Assembly: GCA_937139365.1 (NCBI GenBank)
Contig: CAKZPT010000041.1
Location: forward strand, 1 to 64,000
Direction: 5' to 3'
DNA from: an uncultured bacterium
GTDB taxonomy: Bacteria; Verrucomicrobiota; Kiritimatiellia; PWTM01
DNA: 64,000 bases
Part shown: positions 1 to 8,598 of the stretch, piece after piece
Numbering within the stretch: the first letter of the stretch is position 1
Layout of the letters: the number at the start of each line of letters is the position of its first letter
Program-made: the position numbers and the translations under genes
The notes under the pieces: generated by a model
What the model saw: the letters and a program-made list of their open reading frames with translations, nothing else
What the model was told of the DNA's origin: nothing
Databases searched by the model: none

Positions 1-183
1 GTAGCCTCATCTTGCCTTCATCCGGTGTTTTATCGGCTCTCCGTCGGCCTGGATCCGGTCTCTCGACTCCCTCTTTTCGCTCGTACCGGCAGGAGTGTCT
101 GTCCCTAAGAGCGGTGTCTGGCACTTTTGGTTGGCCGGTCAGCCGGGTGGGGCTGGGCACATTCTTCCGCTCCTTGCCATGGC

Positions 184-2715
184 ATGGAGCTTTTAAAGAG
201 GCAGCAGGGCCAGTACAGTGAGGAGCTCCCGCTTCAAGGGATACATGGGAACGTGAAGCCCGCGCTGGCCAGCCTCTACCAAGCCGTGGAGATCGAGCAG
301 GAACCGCCGCCGCTCCTGGTCGGCGAGCGCTGCAACGCCAACGGGTCCAAGGCCTTCCGGGAACGGTTGCTGGCGGACGACTTCGAAGGATGTGTCCAGA
401 TCGCCCTCGCGCAGGAAGCCGAAGGGGCCCACGTCATCGACCTATGCACTGCCTACGCCGGCCGGGACGAATTGCGCGACCTGACGACCCTCGTGCCCCT
501 GCTGGCCCGGACCGTGCGGCTGCCCCTGTGCATCGATTCGACCACCCCCGAGTGCATCGAAGCCTGCCTGCGCCTCTATCCGGGCCGATGCCTGATCAAC
601 TCGATCAATCTCGAAGACGGCGGCCGAAACCTTAACCGTATCTGTCCTCTCATCCGCCGACACGGGGCGGCCGTGGTGGCCCTGACCATCGATGAGCGTG
701 GCATGGCCATGACCGCTGACGACAAGGTCGCCGTCGCCGAACGAATCCACGATCTCGCCATCGGACGGCACGGCCTCCGACCATCGGATCTCTTCTTCGA
801 CACCCTGACGTTCACCGTTGGTTCCGGCGACGAGTCGCTCCGTCGCGCCGCCTTGGAAACTTTGGAGGCCATCCGCCGAATCAAACGGCGCTGGCCCGAC
901 GTCCACACGATCCTTGGCCTGAGCAATGTTTCCTTCGGGCTGCCCGCTGCCGCGCGACGCGTTTTGAACAGCGTCTTTCTCCACGAGGCCGTGGCCGCCG
1001 GCCTCGACGCCGCCATCGTCCACGCCGGCCGGATCCTGCCGCTGACGTCCATTCCCGAGGCCGACCGGGAGATCTGCCTCGATCTGCTGTATGATCGGGT
1101 GCGCGATCCGGCTGCTCTGCCTCTCGCCGCCTTCCTCGAGCACTTTCGGCCGGCCGCCGCGAGCGCGCCACCCCAGTCGCGAGCCGCTGCGGGCAGAACC
1201 GCCGGGCCGTCCCAGCAAGCCCTGTTCGACAAGGTCCTGCGCGGCGACAAGGATGGCCTCGAGGACCTGCTGGCCATTCTCCGGCGCCGCCTTCCCCCGA
1301 CAGCCATCATCAACGACGTTCTCGTGCCGGCGATGCGCCACGTGGGCGAGCTCTTCGGACGCGGCGAAATTCTGCTCCCCTTCGTCCTCCAGTCCGCCGA
1401 GGTCATGAAGCGCGCCGTCTCGCTGCTCGAGCCCTTTCTAGACCGATCCGCCGACCGCCACGCCCTGACCGTACTGTTGGCCACGGTCCAAGGCGACGTG
1501 CATGACATCGGCAAGAACCTGGTGGACATCATCCTTTCGAACAACGGCTACCGCGTTCACAACCTCGGCATCAAGGTGCCGGCCGAGACGATCATCGCGA
1601 AGGCTCGCGAACTCTCAGTCGACGTCATCGGCCTGAGCGGCCTGCTGGTCAAATCGGCCCTGGTCATGCGCGACAGCATGGCCCAGTACGCCGAGGCGGG
1701 CCTGCGATGTCCGATCCTTCTTGGCGGCGCGGCGCTCACGGCAAAATTCGTCGCGCAGGAGTGCGCTACAAGATATCCGGGTCCTGTGGTCTATTGTGCG
1801 GACGCGTTCGCCGGCCTGCGGGCGATCCAGGCCTTCGAAGCGGGGGCGCTGACCTCCACCGCCTGGCAGCCGCCCACCGCGGCGGCTGTAGCCGAACCGG
1901 CGGGGCCGGACACGGAGATCCGTCGCGACGTTCCGGTCCCCACCCCGCCGTTTTTCGGCTGCCGGCACGTGTGCGACATCCCGCCAGCGGCCCTGTTTCC
2001 GTACCTGAACCTCGAAGCGTTGTTCCGCGGGCGATGGGGCTACCGACGCGGCCGGATGAGCGCGGAGGAGTACCGTGACCTGATCGAGGGACGGGTCCGC
2101 CCGCTCTTCGACGCCCTGGGCCGCCGCGTCATCGAGGAAAGGTTGGCCCGCCCTGCCGTGGCCTACGGATATTTTCGGTGTTGGCGCGACGGCGACCGTC
2201 TGGTGACCGAGGCCGACGGGCGGCGTCACGTCTTCACCTTTCCGCGCCGAACCCTGCCGCCTCGTCTCTGCATCGCCGATTTTTTCCGCTCCGAGCAGGA
2301 GGGTGGCGACGTGGTGGGGTTTTTCGTGGCCACCCTCGGGCCGGACCTGGACCGCGCCATTCATGATCTGTATGGACGCGACGCCTACCACGATTACCTG
2401 ATGCTGCATGGCCTCAGCGTCGAACTGACCGACGCGCTGGCGGAGTACTGGCATGAACGGATGCGCGAGGAGCTCGGGATCGCGAGCCGGCGGCCGGCCG
2501 ACGTAACGGGATACGTCGTCCAAGACTACCAAGGCTCCCGCTACGGATTTGGGTACCCTTCCTGCCCCGATCTGTCGGCCCACCTCGCCGTCTTCGAGCT
2601 GCTCGATCCCGGCGCCATCGGCGTCACCCTGACGGAGAGCTTCGAAATGGTACCGGAGCAGAGCACCTCCGCCCTGGTGGCGCACCATCCCCAAGCCAAG
2701 TACTTCAACGTTTGA
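184..2715 (+). CDS. metH: Cobalamin-dependent methionine synthase lacking the homocysteine domain (MetH-type)
   Basis: The protein carries the folate, cobalamin and reactivation modules of MetH and would move the methyl group of methyltetrahydrofolate onto cob(I)alamin. From the N terminus I see a pterin-binding barrel beginning at LLVGERCNANGSK, a four-helix cap, a B12 domain with the axial-histidine motif DVHDIG followed by a Ser-Gly-Leu and a Gly-Gly loop, and a C-terminal AdoMet activation domain with RYGFGYPSCPD. The usual N-terminal zinc/homocysteine barrel of about 330 residues is absent: an in-frame TAA lies at 106-108, so it cannot be fused upstream. I prefer the ATG at 184 to the track's TTG at 127; GTG 253 is also possible. 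A separate homocysteine-binding protein must exist elsewhere, or the enzyme uses another acceptor. Family assignment is secure; the acceptor is unknown. Confidence 0.9.
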   Translation: MELLKRQQGQYSEELPLQGIHGNVKPALASLYQAVEIEQEPPPLLVGERCNANGSKAFRERLLADDFEGCVQIALAQEAEGAHVIDLCTAYAGRDELRDLTTLVPLLARTVRLPLCIDSTTPECIEACLRLYPGRCLINSINLEDGGRNLNRICPLIRRHGAAVVALTIDERGMAMTADDKVAVAERIHDLAIGRHGLRPSDLFFDTLTFTVGSGDESLRRAALETLEAIRRIKRRWPDVHTILGLSNVSFGLPAAARRVLNSVFLHEAVAAGLDAAIVHAGRILPLTSIPEADREICLDLLYDRVRDPAALPLAAFLEHFRPAAASAPPQSRAAAGRTAGPSQQALFDKVLRGDKDGLEDLLAILRRRLPPTAIINDVLVPAMRHVGELFGRGEILLPFVLQSAEVMKRAVSLLEPFLDRSADRHALTVLLATVQGDVHDIGKNLVDIILSNNGYRVHNLGIKVPAETIIAKARELSVDVIGLSGLLVKSALVMRDSMAQYAEAGLRCPILLGGAALTAKFVAQECATRYPGPVVYCADAFAGLRAIQAFEAGALTSTAWQPPTAAAVAEPAGPDTEIRRDVPVPTPPFFGCRHVCDIPPAALFPYLNLEALFRGRWGYRRGRMSAEEYRDLIEGRVRPLFDALGRRVIEERLARPAVAYGYFRCWRDGDRLVTEADGRRHVFTFPRRTLPPRLCIADFFRSEQEGGDVVGFFVATLGPDLDRAIHDLYGRDAYHDYLMLHGLSVELTDALAEYWHERMREELGIASRRPADVTGYVVQDYQGSRYGFGYPSCPDLSAHLAVFELLDPGAIGVTLTESFEMVPEQSTSALVAHHPQAKYFNV

Positions 2716-2871
2716 CGTTCGGACCGACGGCGTGCGCAGCGGCGTGTGACCGCGTGCCGCCCGGATCGTGTGTCGCGGGATGACACGCGGAAAGCCGGTG
2801 CGCGTTGCCATGGCGTCGGACAAGGCGGCCTCGCACGCGATCGACGTTTCCGGGAGCCGCCTGCGGGGCCC

Positions 2872-3920
2872 TCACGCCGGTCGGCGGGCGGAATGAACCC
2901 GCTCGACAAGCCGGCGAACGCGTTCGGGATCGGTCTCCTTTCGGATCCCATGCCCGAGGTTGAAGATGTGACCCGGGCGGCCGCCCGCCCGGCGCAAAAT
3001 GTCGTCCACCGCCAAGTCCAGCCGCTCCTCGGGCCCGAGGAGCAGGTCGGGATCGAGGTTGCCCTGAATAGCGCGATCACCCGCCAGGCCTCGTCGAGGT
3101 ATACGTCAGCACCGACGCTGACGACCTCTGCGCCAACGTCGGCCACCAGTTCGAGCAACGCTCCCGAACGGCCGGCGAAATGGATGCGCGGGACGTGGCC
3201 GGCCACTTGGCGAAACACCTCGGCGGTCTTCGGCCGGACGCGATGGCGGTACTCGTCGACCGACAGCAACGGCGCCCATGTGTCGAACACCTGCACCGCC
3301 CGCGCCCCGGCCCGGACCTGCAGCGCGAGAAAGGCGCCGGCGGCAGACGCAAGTTTCTCAAGCAACAGGTCGGCCGCGGCGGGCTGGGAGCGGAAAAACT
3401 CCAACGCGAGCGGAAACCTCCGCGAACCGCCGCCTTCGATCGCGTAACAAGCCAGCGTGAAGGGCGCGCCGACGAAGCCGATCACGGGCACACGGTCCGC
3501 AAGCACCCGACAAACGCGGCGGATCGCTTCCAGCGTCGGTTCAAGCCGCTCGCCGGCCGGCGCCCACGGCAGGGCATCCACGTCCGCCGCCGAGCGGATC
3601 GGACGCGCGATGCGCGGCCCCTCGCCAGGGGCAAAGTCGGGGCCCAGATCCATCGCATCGAGGAGCACGAGGATGTCGGCGAACACGATCGCGGCGTCGA
3701 AGTCGAACAACCCGAGCGGCTGAAGCGTCACCTCCGCGGCGAGGTCGGGTGAACGAAGCAATTCCAGCATCGAAGCCCTCTCGCGCAGCCGGCGATAGGC
3801 GGGCAGGTAACGGCCGGCCTGGCGCATCAGCCAAATCGGCGTGCGGTCCGTCGGCCGGCGGTGGCACGCAAGGAGGAAGCGCGAAGCGGAGGCCTGATCG
3901 GCGGGGCCTCCAGCGCTCAT
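2872..3920 (-). pseudogene. hemE: Uroporphyrinogen decarboxylase HemE, reading frame broken once
   Basis: HemE decarboxylates uroporphyrinogen III to coproporphyrinogen III in the cytosol. The start is the ATG that overlaps the hemL stop (ATGA). Frame 1 gives the classic N terminus RTPIWLMRQAGRYLPAYR, the FDAAIVFADIL segment and the GFVGAPFTLACYAIEGGGS region. After DEAWRVI, near 3074, the homology jumps to a second frame that reads [17 protein letters not shown] and [14 protein letters not shown] and ends at the TGA at 2872-2874. The track's 476-residue ORF runs on in the wrong frame. A short deletion is the simplest explanation; a base-calling error cannot be excluded because the rest of both halves is well conserved. 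It is the last gene of the heme operon and converges with metH. Confidence 0.85.
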
Positions 3921-5239
3921 GGCGGGGCCTCGACCTTGACGCGGGCGGCGGCCTCGAAGGCGGCGGACCACGCCGGGAGCGAACGCTCGAGCAGGTCGTC
4001 GCCGTGGGCGGCGGAGAGGAAGGCCACCTCGTAGGGCGACGGCGGCAAATAAACGCCGGCCGATAACAGCGCGTGGAACAGGGGGCGGAAGCGGGTCGCA
4101 TGGGAGGCCGGGATGTCCTCAAACGCGCGGGGGGGGCGATCCATGAAGAAGACGGAGAACATGCTGCCGAGAACGGGGACAACGGCGGGAACGCCGGCGG
4201 CGCCCGCGCGCGCTTCGATATCGGCCGCGAAGCGGGCCGTGCGGGCATTCAGTTCGTCGTAGGAGAAACGTTCCCGCAGGGCCCGGAGCGTCGCCAGCCC
4301 GGCGGCGACGGACACGGGGTTGCCGCTGAGCGTGCCGGCCTGATAGACGGGGCCGAGGGGCGCGAGAAGGTCCATCAGTTCGGCGCGGCCGGCCACCGCG
4401 CCCATCGGCAAGCCGCCCCCGATGATCTTGCCGAGACAGAGAAGGTCGGGACGGACGTCCGAAACGCCGAGGGCGGGGCCGGCGCTGCCGTAACGAAGCC
4501 GAAAGGCGGTGATGACCTCGTCCCAAATCAGCAGAGAGCCGCAGGCGTCCGCCAGTTCGCGCAGCCGCCGGAGAAAGGCCGGATCGGGCAGGAGCAGGCC
4601 CACGTTGGCGGGGGCGGGTTCGAGAAGGATGGCCGCAAGGTCGCCGCCATGTCGTTCCACGATGCGTTCCACCTGCTCCGCAGAGTTGAAGCGGGCGACC
4701 ACGGTTTGGGCGGCGCACGCGGGCGGAACGCCGGCGGAGGTGGCCTCGGCGAGGCCAGCGACGCCGCTGCCGGCGCGCACCAGCAGGCCGTCGGCATGGC
4801 CATGGTAACAGCCGCTGAACTTCAACACGAGGTTCCGTCCGGTGGCGCCGCGGGCAACGCGAAGGGCGCTCATGCAGGCCTCGGTGCCGGAGCTGACGAG
4901 GCGGACCTTCTCGGCCGCGGGAATGGCCTGGCGCAAGGCTTCGGCCATCTCGATTTCGGTGGCGGTGGTGACCGCGAAACTGGCGCCGCGGGCGGCGGCA
5001 TCGGATACGGCGCGAACCACCTCGGCCGGCGCATGGCCGAGGATCAGCGGTCCGAACGAGAGGCAAAAATCGAGCAGACGGCGGCCGTCTTCGGTGATCA
5101 GCCAAGGTCCCTCCGCGCGGGCGGCGAAGATCGGTTCGCCGCCGACGGAGCGGAACGAGCGGACGGGGCTGTTGACGCCGCCGGGCATGGCGACGCGGGC
5201 ACGGTCGGCCAGCGTGGGCGGGCGGGCACCGGCGTTCAC
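3917..5239 (-). CDS. hemL: Glutamate-1-semialdehyde 2,1-aminomutase
   Basis: This PLP enzyme isomerises glutamate-1-semialdehyde to 5-aminolevulinate, the second step of the C5 heme route. The 440-residue protein has the family start MPGGVNSPVRSF, the cofactor-binding SSGTEACMSALRVAR, the CYHGHADGLLVRAGSG loop, IWDEVITAFR and the catalytic lysine in LGKIIGGGLPMGA, followed by YQAGTLSGNP. Its length is normal for the family. The start overlaps the hemB stop and its stop overlaps the hemE start by ATGA, so translation is likely coupled. Its presence means this organism is wired for the tRNA-Glu route, which needs a working HemA; the HemA encoded nearby looks abnormal. Confidence 0.95.
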   Translation of the reverse strand: MNAGARPPTLADRARVAMPGGVNSPVRSFRSVGGEPIFAARAEGPWLITEDGRRLLDFCLSFGPLILGHAPAEVVRAVSDAAARGASFAVTTATEIEMAEALRQAIPAAEKVRLVSSGTEACMSALRVARGATGRNLVLKFSGCYHGHADGLLVRAGSGVAGLAEATSAGVPPACAAQTVVARFNSAEQVERIVERHGGDLAAILLEPAPANVGLLLPDPAFLRRLRELADACGSLLIWDEVITAFRLRYGSAGPALGVSDVRPDLLCLGKIIGGGLPMGAVAGRAELMDLLAPLGPVYQAGTLSGNPVSVAAGLATLRALRERFSYDELNARTARFAADIEARAGAAGVPAVVPVLGSMFSVFFMDRPPRAFEDIPASHATRFRPLFHALLSAGVYLPPSPYEVAFLSAAHGDDLLERSLPAWSAAFEAAARVKVEAPP

Positions 5240-6288
5240 GGAGCCCTCCGGCGCGCAGTGAGGCGTTCGATCCGGGCGCGTCGCCGGACGCGGGCTGGGC
5301 GCGGCTCGGCGCGATCGCCGGCGAGCCAGCCCATCAGGCGAGGAGCGAAGTAGGTGACGACGGCCGAGGCACCGGCACGGTGGAACGCGGCCAGGGTCTC
5401 GAGCGCCGCCTCGCGCAGGTCAACGGCACCGGCGGCGGCGGCGTGGCAGAGCATCGCGTACTCGCCGGAAACCTGATAGGCCAGCACGGGAACGGCGACG
5501 GCGTCCCGCGCCTCGCGAACCAGGTCGAGGCACGGCAGGCCGGGTTTCACCAGCACGGCATCTGCGCCCTCGTCCACATCGCGGCGCAGCGCGCGCAGGG
5601 CAAGCCGGCGCGAAGGTGGAGGCAGTTGATAGGCCCGGCGGTCGCCGAAGGCGGGGGCGGACCTGGCCGCTTCGCGGAAAGGGCCATACAGGCAGGATGC
5701 GAGCTTGGCGGCGTAGCTCAGGATCGCCGTCGTCGAGCGGCGGACGGATTTGAGCGCCGCGCGGATGGCGGCGACGCGGTTGTCCATCATGTCCGACGGC
5801 GCGACCACATGGGCGCCGGCCTCGGCATAGGCCGCCGCGATCTGGGCCAGTCGCGCGATGGAGGCTTCGTTGTCCAGGCTGCCGTCCGGCCGCAGGATTC
5901 CGCAGTGGCCATGGGAGGTGTAGGCGCACAGGCACACGTCGGCAATCAGCAGGAGATCGGGATAGGCGGTGCGCAGCAGGCGCAGGGCGCGGGGCACGGG
6001 GGCGGCGGGGTCGTCCGCGCGCGAACCGCGTTCGTCGCGGCCCTCGCCGATGACGCCGAACAGCAACACCGCACGCAGCCCGGCGGCCACGGCCGGGTCG
6101 AGCACCTCGCGGAGACGATCCACTCCCCAGCGGCACTGGCCGGGCATCGCCGCGATCGGCTCGCGGACGCGGCGGCCGTCGGCGACGAAAAGGGGCCAGA
6201 TGAGGCGGTCCGGCGAGGGCCCCCCATCGGCCTGCCAGAGCCGCAGCACGGGATGGCCGATGCCGGGATGGAGTTCAACCGGCGTCAT
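5236..6288 (-). CDS. hemB: Delta-aminolevulinic acid dehydratase (porphobilinogen synthase)
   Basis: The enzyme condenses two 5-aminolevulinates into porphobilinogen. The sequence has the zinc-type cysteine cluster DVCLCAYTSHGHCG, the first substrate-binding lysine region AKLASCLYGPFR, and the Schiff-base lysine in VKPGLPCLD, with a normal length of 350 residues. The middle active-site segment (SDMMDNRVAAIRAAL) is also recognisable. It overlaps hemCD at its 5' end by 14 bases and hemL at its 3' end by 4 bases. No frame damage was seen. The C-terminal tail is unusually arginine- and alanine-rich but lies after the fold. Confidence 0.95.
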   Translation of the reverse strand: MTPVELHPGIGHPVLRLWQADGGPSPDRLIWPLFVADGRRVREPIAAMPGQCRWGVDRLREVLDPAVAAGLRAVLLFGVIGEGRDERGSRADDPAAPVPRALRLLRTAYPDLLLIADVCLCAYTSHGHCGILRPDGSLDNEASIARLAQIAAAYAEAGAHVVAPSDMMDNRVAAIRAALKSVRRSTTAILSYAAKLASCLYGPFREAARSAPAFGDRRAYQLPPPSRRLALRALRRDVDEGADAVLVKPGLPCLDLVREARDAVAVPVLAYQVSGEYAMLCHAAAAGAVDLREAALETLAAFHRAGASAVVTYFAPRLMGWLAGDRAEPRPARVRRRARIERLTARRRAP

Positions 6289-7648
6289 CGAGGAGCTCTC
6301 CTTTCATTCCGGCGGCGTCGAGGGCGGCGAGCGTGGCCGGTCCGATCGCCAGCCAGCGTCGTCGCGCGCCGCGTTCGGCGGGGTAGTGGCGGAGAAACGA
6401 CGCGACGGTGCTGGGGCTGGTGAACAGCGCGCCGGCAAACCCGGACGGCAACGGTCCGGGGCAATGATCCAAGGTCTCGTACAACACGACGGGCACCAGC
6501 TCGACGCCGCACGGCGCCAACGCGCGGCGGCGCTCGTCGGCCGGCGCACGATCGGAACAAGGGTAGAAGACGCGGGCGATCCCGCCGGGCCAGCCGGCCG
6601 CCAGGCCGGCTACGCCGCGCATGTCGTGCACGACGTGGTCGGGCGCAAGGCCCAGACGCTCCATCGCGTCGGCCGTGGCCGGCCCGACGGCGAGCAGGCG
6701 GCGACCCGTGAGCGCCCGCACATCGCGCCAGTGGACAAGCGCTTCCACGAACGCGGCGGCGGCAAAGGCGGAGGCGAACAGGACGGCATCGCAGGCCGCC
6801 AGGCCGCTTTCCAGCGCGGCCACCCGTTCGGCCAGCGGCCGCGGGCGGCGCCGGATCATCGGCCAGGTGGCGGTCTCGCCGAGCCCGGCCAACCGATCGG
6901 GCCGCGTGCCGAGGATCAGCAGCGTGCGGGGTCCGATGCGGCCCGGCTCGGCGGCAGGAGGAACATCGCCGCGTTCGTCGAGCAGTTTCTGCCGAAAGTC
7001 GAGAGGCCGCAATGCGGCAAACCACTGGTCGTCCGAAGACCGCGCAACCACCGCGAGGTGGCCTTGCAGGGGTGCGGCCGCATCGAGCAGATACGAGTGG
7101 ATGCGTTCAGCGAGCCCGAGGCGGATCAGCGCGCAGGCCGCGACGACGATCGCGTCGTAGTCGCCCCGGTCGAGGGCCGCCAGCCACTGTTCGATGTTGC
7201 CGCGGAGGGGGACCGTTTCGGCGTTCCGAATAACCCGGCGGACGGCCGCATAGCGCCGGGGAGTACTCGAGCCCACCCGCCGGACAGCGGCGAGGTCCGG
7301 CACACCTTCGCGGAGGACGAAGGCGTCACGAAGATCGAGGTTCGGCAGGAACGCGGCCACCGCCAGTTCGGGCCGCAGACGGCGGGGAAGGTCCTTGGCC
7401 GAGTGGACGGCCAGGTCGCAGCCGTCGGCCAACAGGAGGCCGTCGAGGTCGCGGGTGAAAAAATCGTCCGGTACGGAGGGATCGGCCAGGGCCGTCACGC
7501 GGTCGCGATCACCCGGCGTCTCGGCCCAGATGAACTCGAAAGCCACCTGCGGGCCCAAGGCCGTCCGAAACGCGGCGACGGCCTCGGCGACCTGCGCGCG
7601 GGACAGGGGGCTGGGCCGAGCGGCGATCCTCAGGGGGCGGCCGCCCAT
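6275..7648 (-). CDS. hemCD: HemC-HemD fusion: short hydroxymethylbilane synthase plus uroporphyrinogen-III synthase
   Basis: The first ~235 residues are porphobilinogen deaminase domains 1 and 2: LRIAARPSPLSRAQ, the catalytic aspartate in DLAVHSAKDLP, RRVGSSTPRR and LRGNIEQWLAALDRGDYDAIVVAA. The sequence then stops matching right after LQGHLAVVAR and goes into a HemD domain (RTLLILGTRPDRL, FTSPSTVASFLRHYP). Domain 3, which in E. coli carries the cysteine holding the dipyrromethane cofactor, is missing; I recall similarly short chlamydial HemC proteins. I start at ATG 7648, preceded by GAGGGAG, not at the track start, because the upstream part of that ORF is HemA read in the wrong frame. The fusion would keep the unstable hydroxymethylbilane close to the cyclising domain. 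Confidence 0.85.
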   Translation of the reverse strand: MGGRPLRIAARPSPLSRAQVAEAVAAFRTALGPQVAFEFIWAETPGDRDRVTALADPSVPDDFFTRDLDGLLLADGCDLAVHSAKDLPRRLRPELAVAAFLPNLDLRDAFVLREGVPDLAAVRRVGSSTPRRYAAVRRVIRNAETVPLRGNIEQWLAALDRGDYDAIVVAACALIRLGLAERIHSYLLDAAAPLQGHLAVVARSSDDQWFAALRPLDFRQKLLDERGDVPPAAEPGRIGPRTLLILGTRPDRLAGLGETATWPMIRRRPRPLAERVAALESGLAACDAVLFASAFAAAAFVEALVHWRDVRALTGRRLLAVGPATADAMERLGLAPDHVVHDMRGVAGLAAGWPGGIARVFYPCSDRAPADERRRALAPCGVELVPVVLYETLDHCPGPLPSGFAGALFTSPSTVASFLRHYPAERGARRRWLAIGPATLAALDAAGMKGELLDDAG

Positions 7649-8598
7649 GTGCGCGCTCCCTCGGCAACGAGGCGGGCCGCGATATCCGCACGCCGACGGC
7701 GGTCCTCGAAGTTGACCTTTGCCCGGGCCTCCACCTCGCCCAGCGAGACATAGCGCAGGTCCTTCAGTTCGCGCACATCCGTCGCGCAATCCGGTGGCAC
7801 GCCGAGGTACACGATCACCAGCGGCCGGCGCGCCGCAGCGAGGTGCCGGGCATCGAGGACCGGATGGGGGGGCCGCGGTCGCGCAGATGATCCCGCCGGC
7901 CCCCTCCAGCAGCGAGGCGAGCGTGTCCAGACCGCCCGCGAATCCGCCCACGAGGGCGGCGACCCGCAACGCGTTCTCGGGGCACCGGCCGGCGACCCGG
8001 ACCGCTTCGACGCCGCGCCCGGCCAGCCTCCGCGTCACCGACACCGCCAGCGATCCGGAACTGACCACGGCCACCGGCCAGCCCGCCGGCATATCGCTCA
8101 GCAGCTCCCGCACCGCCAAGGTCGCCAGCGAAATCATGGACCGGTCAATCCCGCTTTCCCGCCGCGCGCGACGGGCCAATTCGAGGACGTCCTGAAAGAC
8201 GCGATCCAAGGCCGCATCGTCCGCACCGCCCAGTTCGCGGAACCGGCGGTAGGATTCTCGGACCTGGCCAAGGATCTCGAGCTCGCCCAACACCCGGCTT
8301 TCGAGGCCCGCGGCGATGCGGGCCAGCCGTTCGAAGGCCTCCGCGCCGCGCCATTCCTGTCGGATGGCGTGCGGTTCCACCACGCCCGGCCGCCCCAGAC
8401 CATACCATTCGAGGCGCTGATACGTATCCAGGACAAGGCCCCGGCCGGCCGACGCCCCCATAGCGCAGCGACCCGCTCCGCCCGGCCGGCAGGTTCGTCC
8501 AAACGGAGGTCAAGGCCGGTCAGGCCGATGAAGCGACGCCGAGGCTCGACCGTCGCCGTGGCGGGCTTCAACGCGGCGGTTGGGGACTTCGAGGGCAT
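7630..8598 (-). pseudogene. hemA: Glutamyl-tRNA reductase HemA-like, two frame breaks and missing catalytic residues
   Basis: Identified by ERLARIAAGLESRVLGELEILGQVRESY, a close match to the family motif around HLFRVASGLDSLVLGE, and by its place at the head of the hem operon. Three frames must be joined: an N terminus (FIGLTGLDLRLDEPAG), the middle, and a C terminus (PLVIVYLGVPPDCATDVRELKDLRYVSLGEVEA). The joins fall in a five-G run near 8456 and a seven-G run at 7866-7872, so miscounted homopolymers are plausible. Independently of that, the nucleophile motif STCNRxE reads DTYQRLE (Tyr for Cys), the conserved His of RHLFRV is Arg, and the nucleotide-binding GAGEM segment reads SSGSL. The stop overlaps the hemC start by 19 bases. 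It is either a decaying gene or a very divergent HemA. Confidence 0.75.

Noticed and set aside
106-130. TGTCTG repeats near 96-120 that resemble motifs found around REP/transposase genes
   Set aside because: Only two short degenerate copies and no transposase or inverted ends nearby.
12-221. ORF at the window edge upstream of metH
   Set aside because: Low-complexity translation with no motif, and it overlaps the metH start; no support as a gene.
4073-5353. Long plus-strand ORFs across hem genes (also 5969..7753)
   Set aside because: GC-rich shadows of intact minus-strand hem genes; glycine/arginine-rich and without motifs.
7866-7872. Seven-G run in hemA as a phase-variation switch
   Set aside because: The tract is short and the protein already lacks catalytic residues; a homopolymer miscount or decay is simpler.
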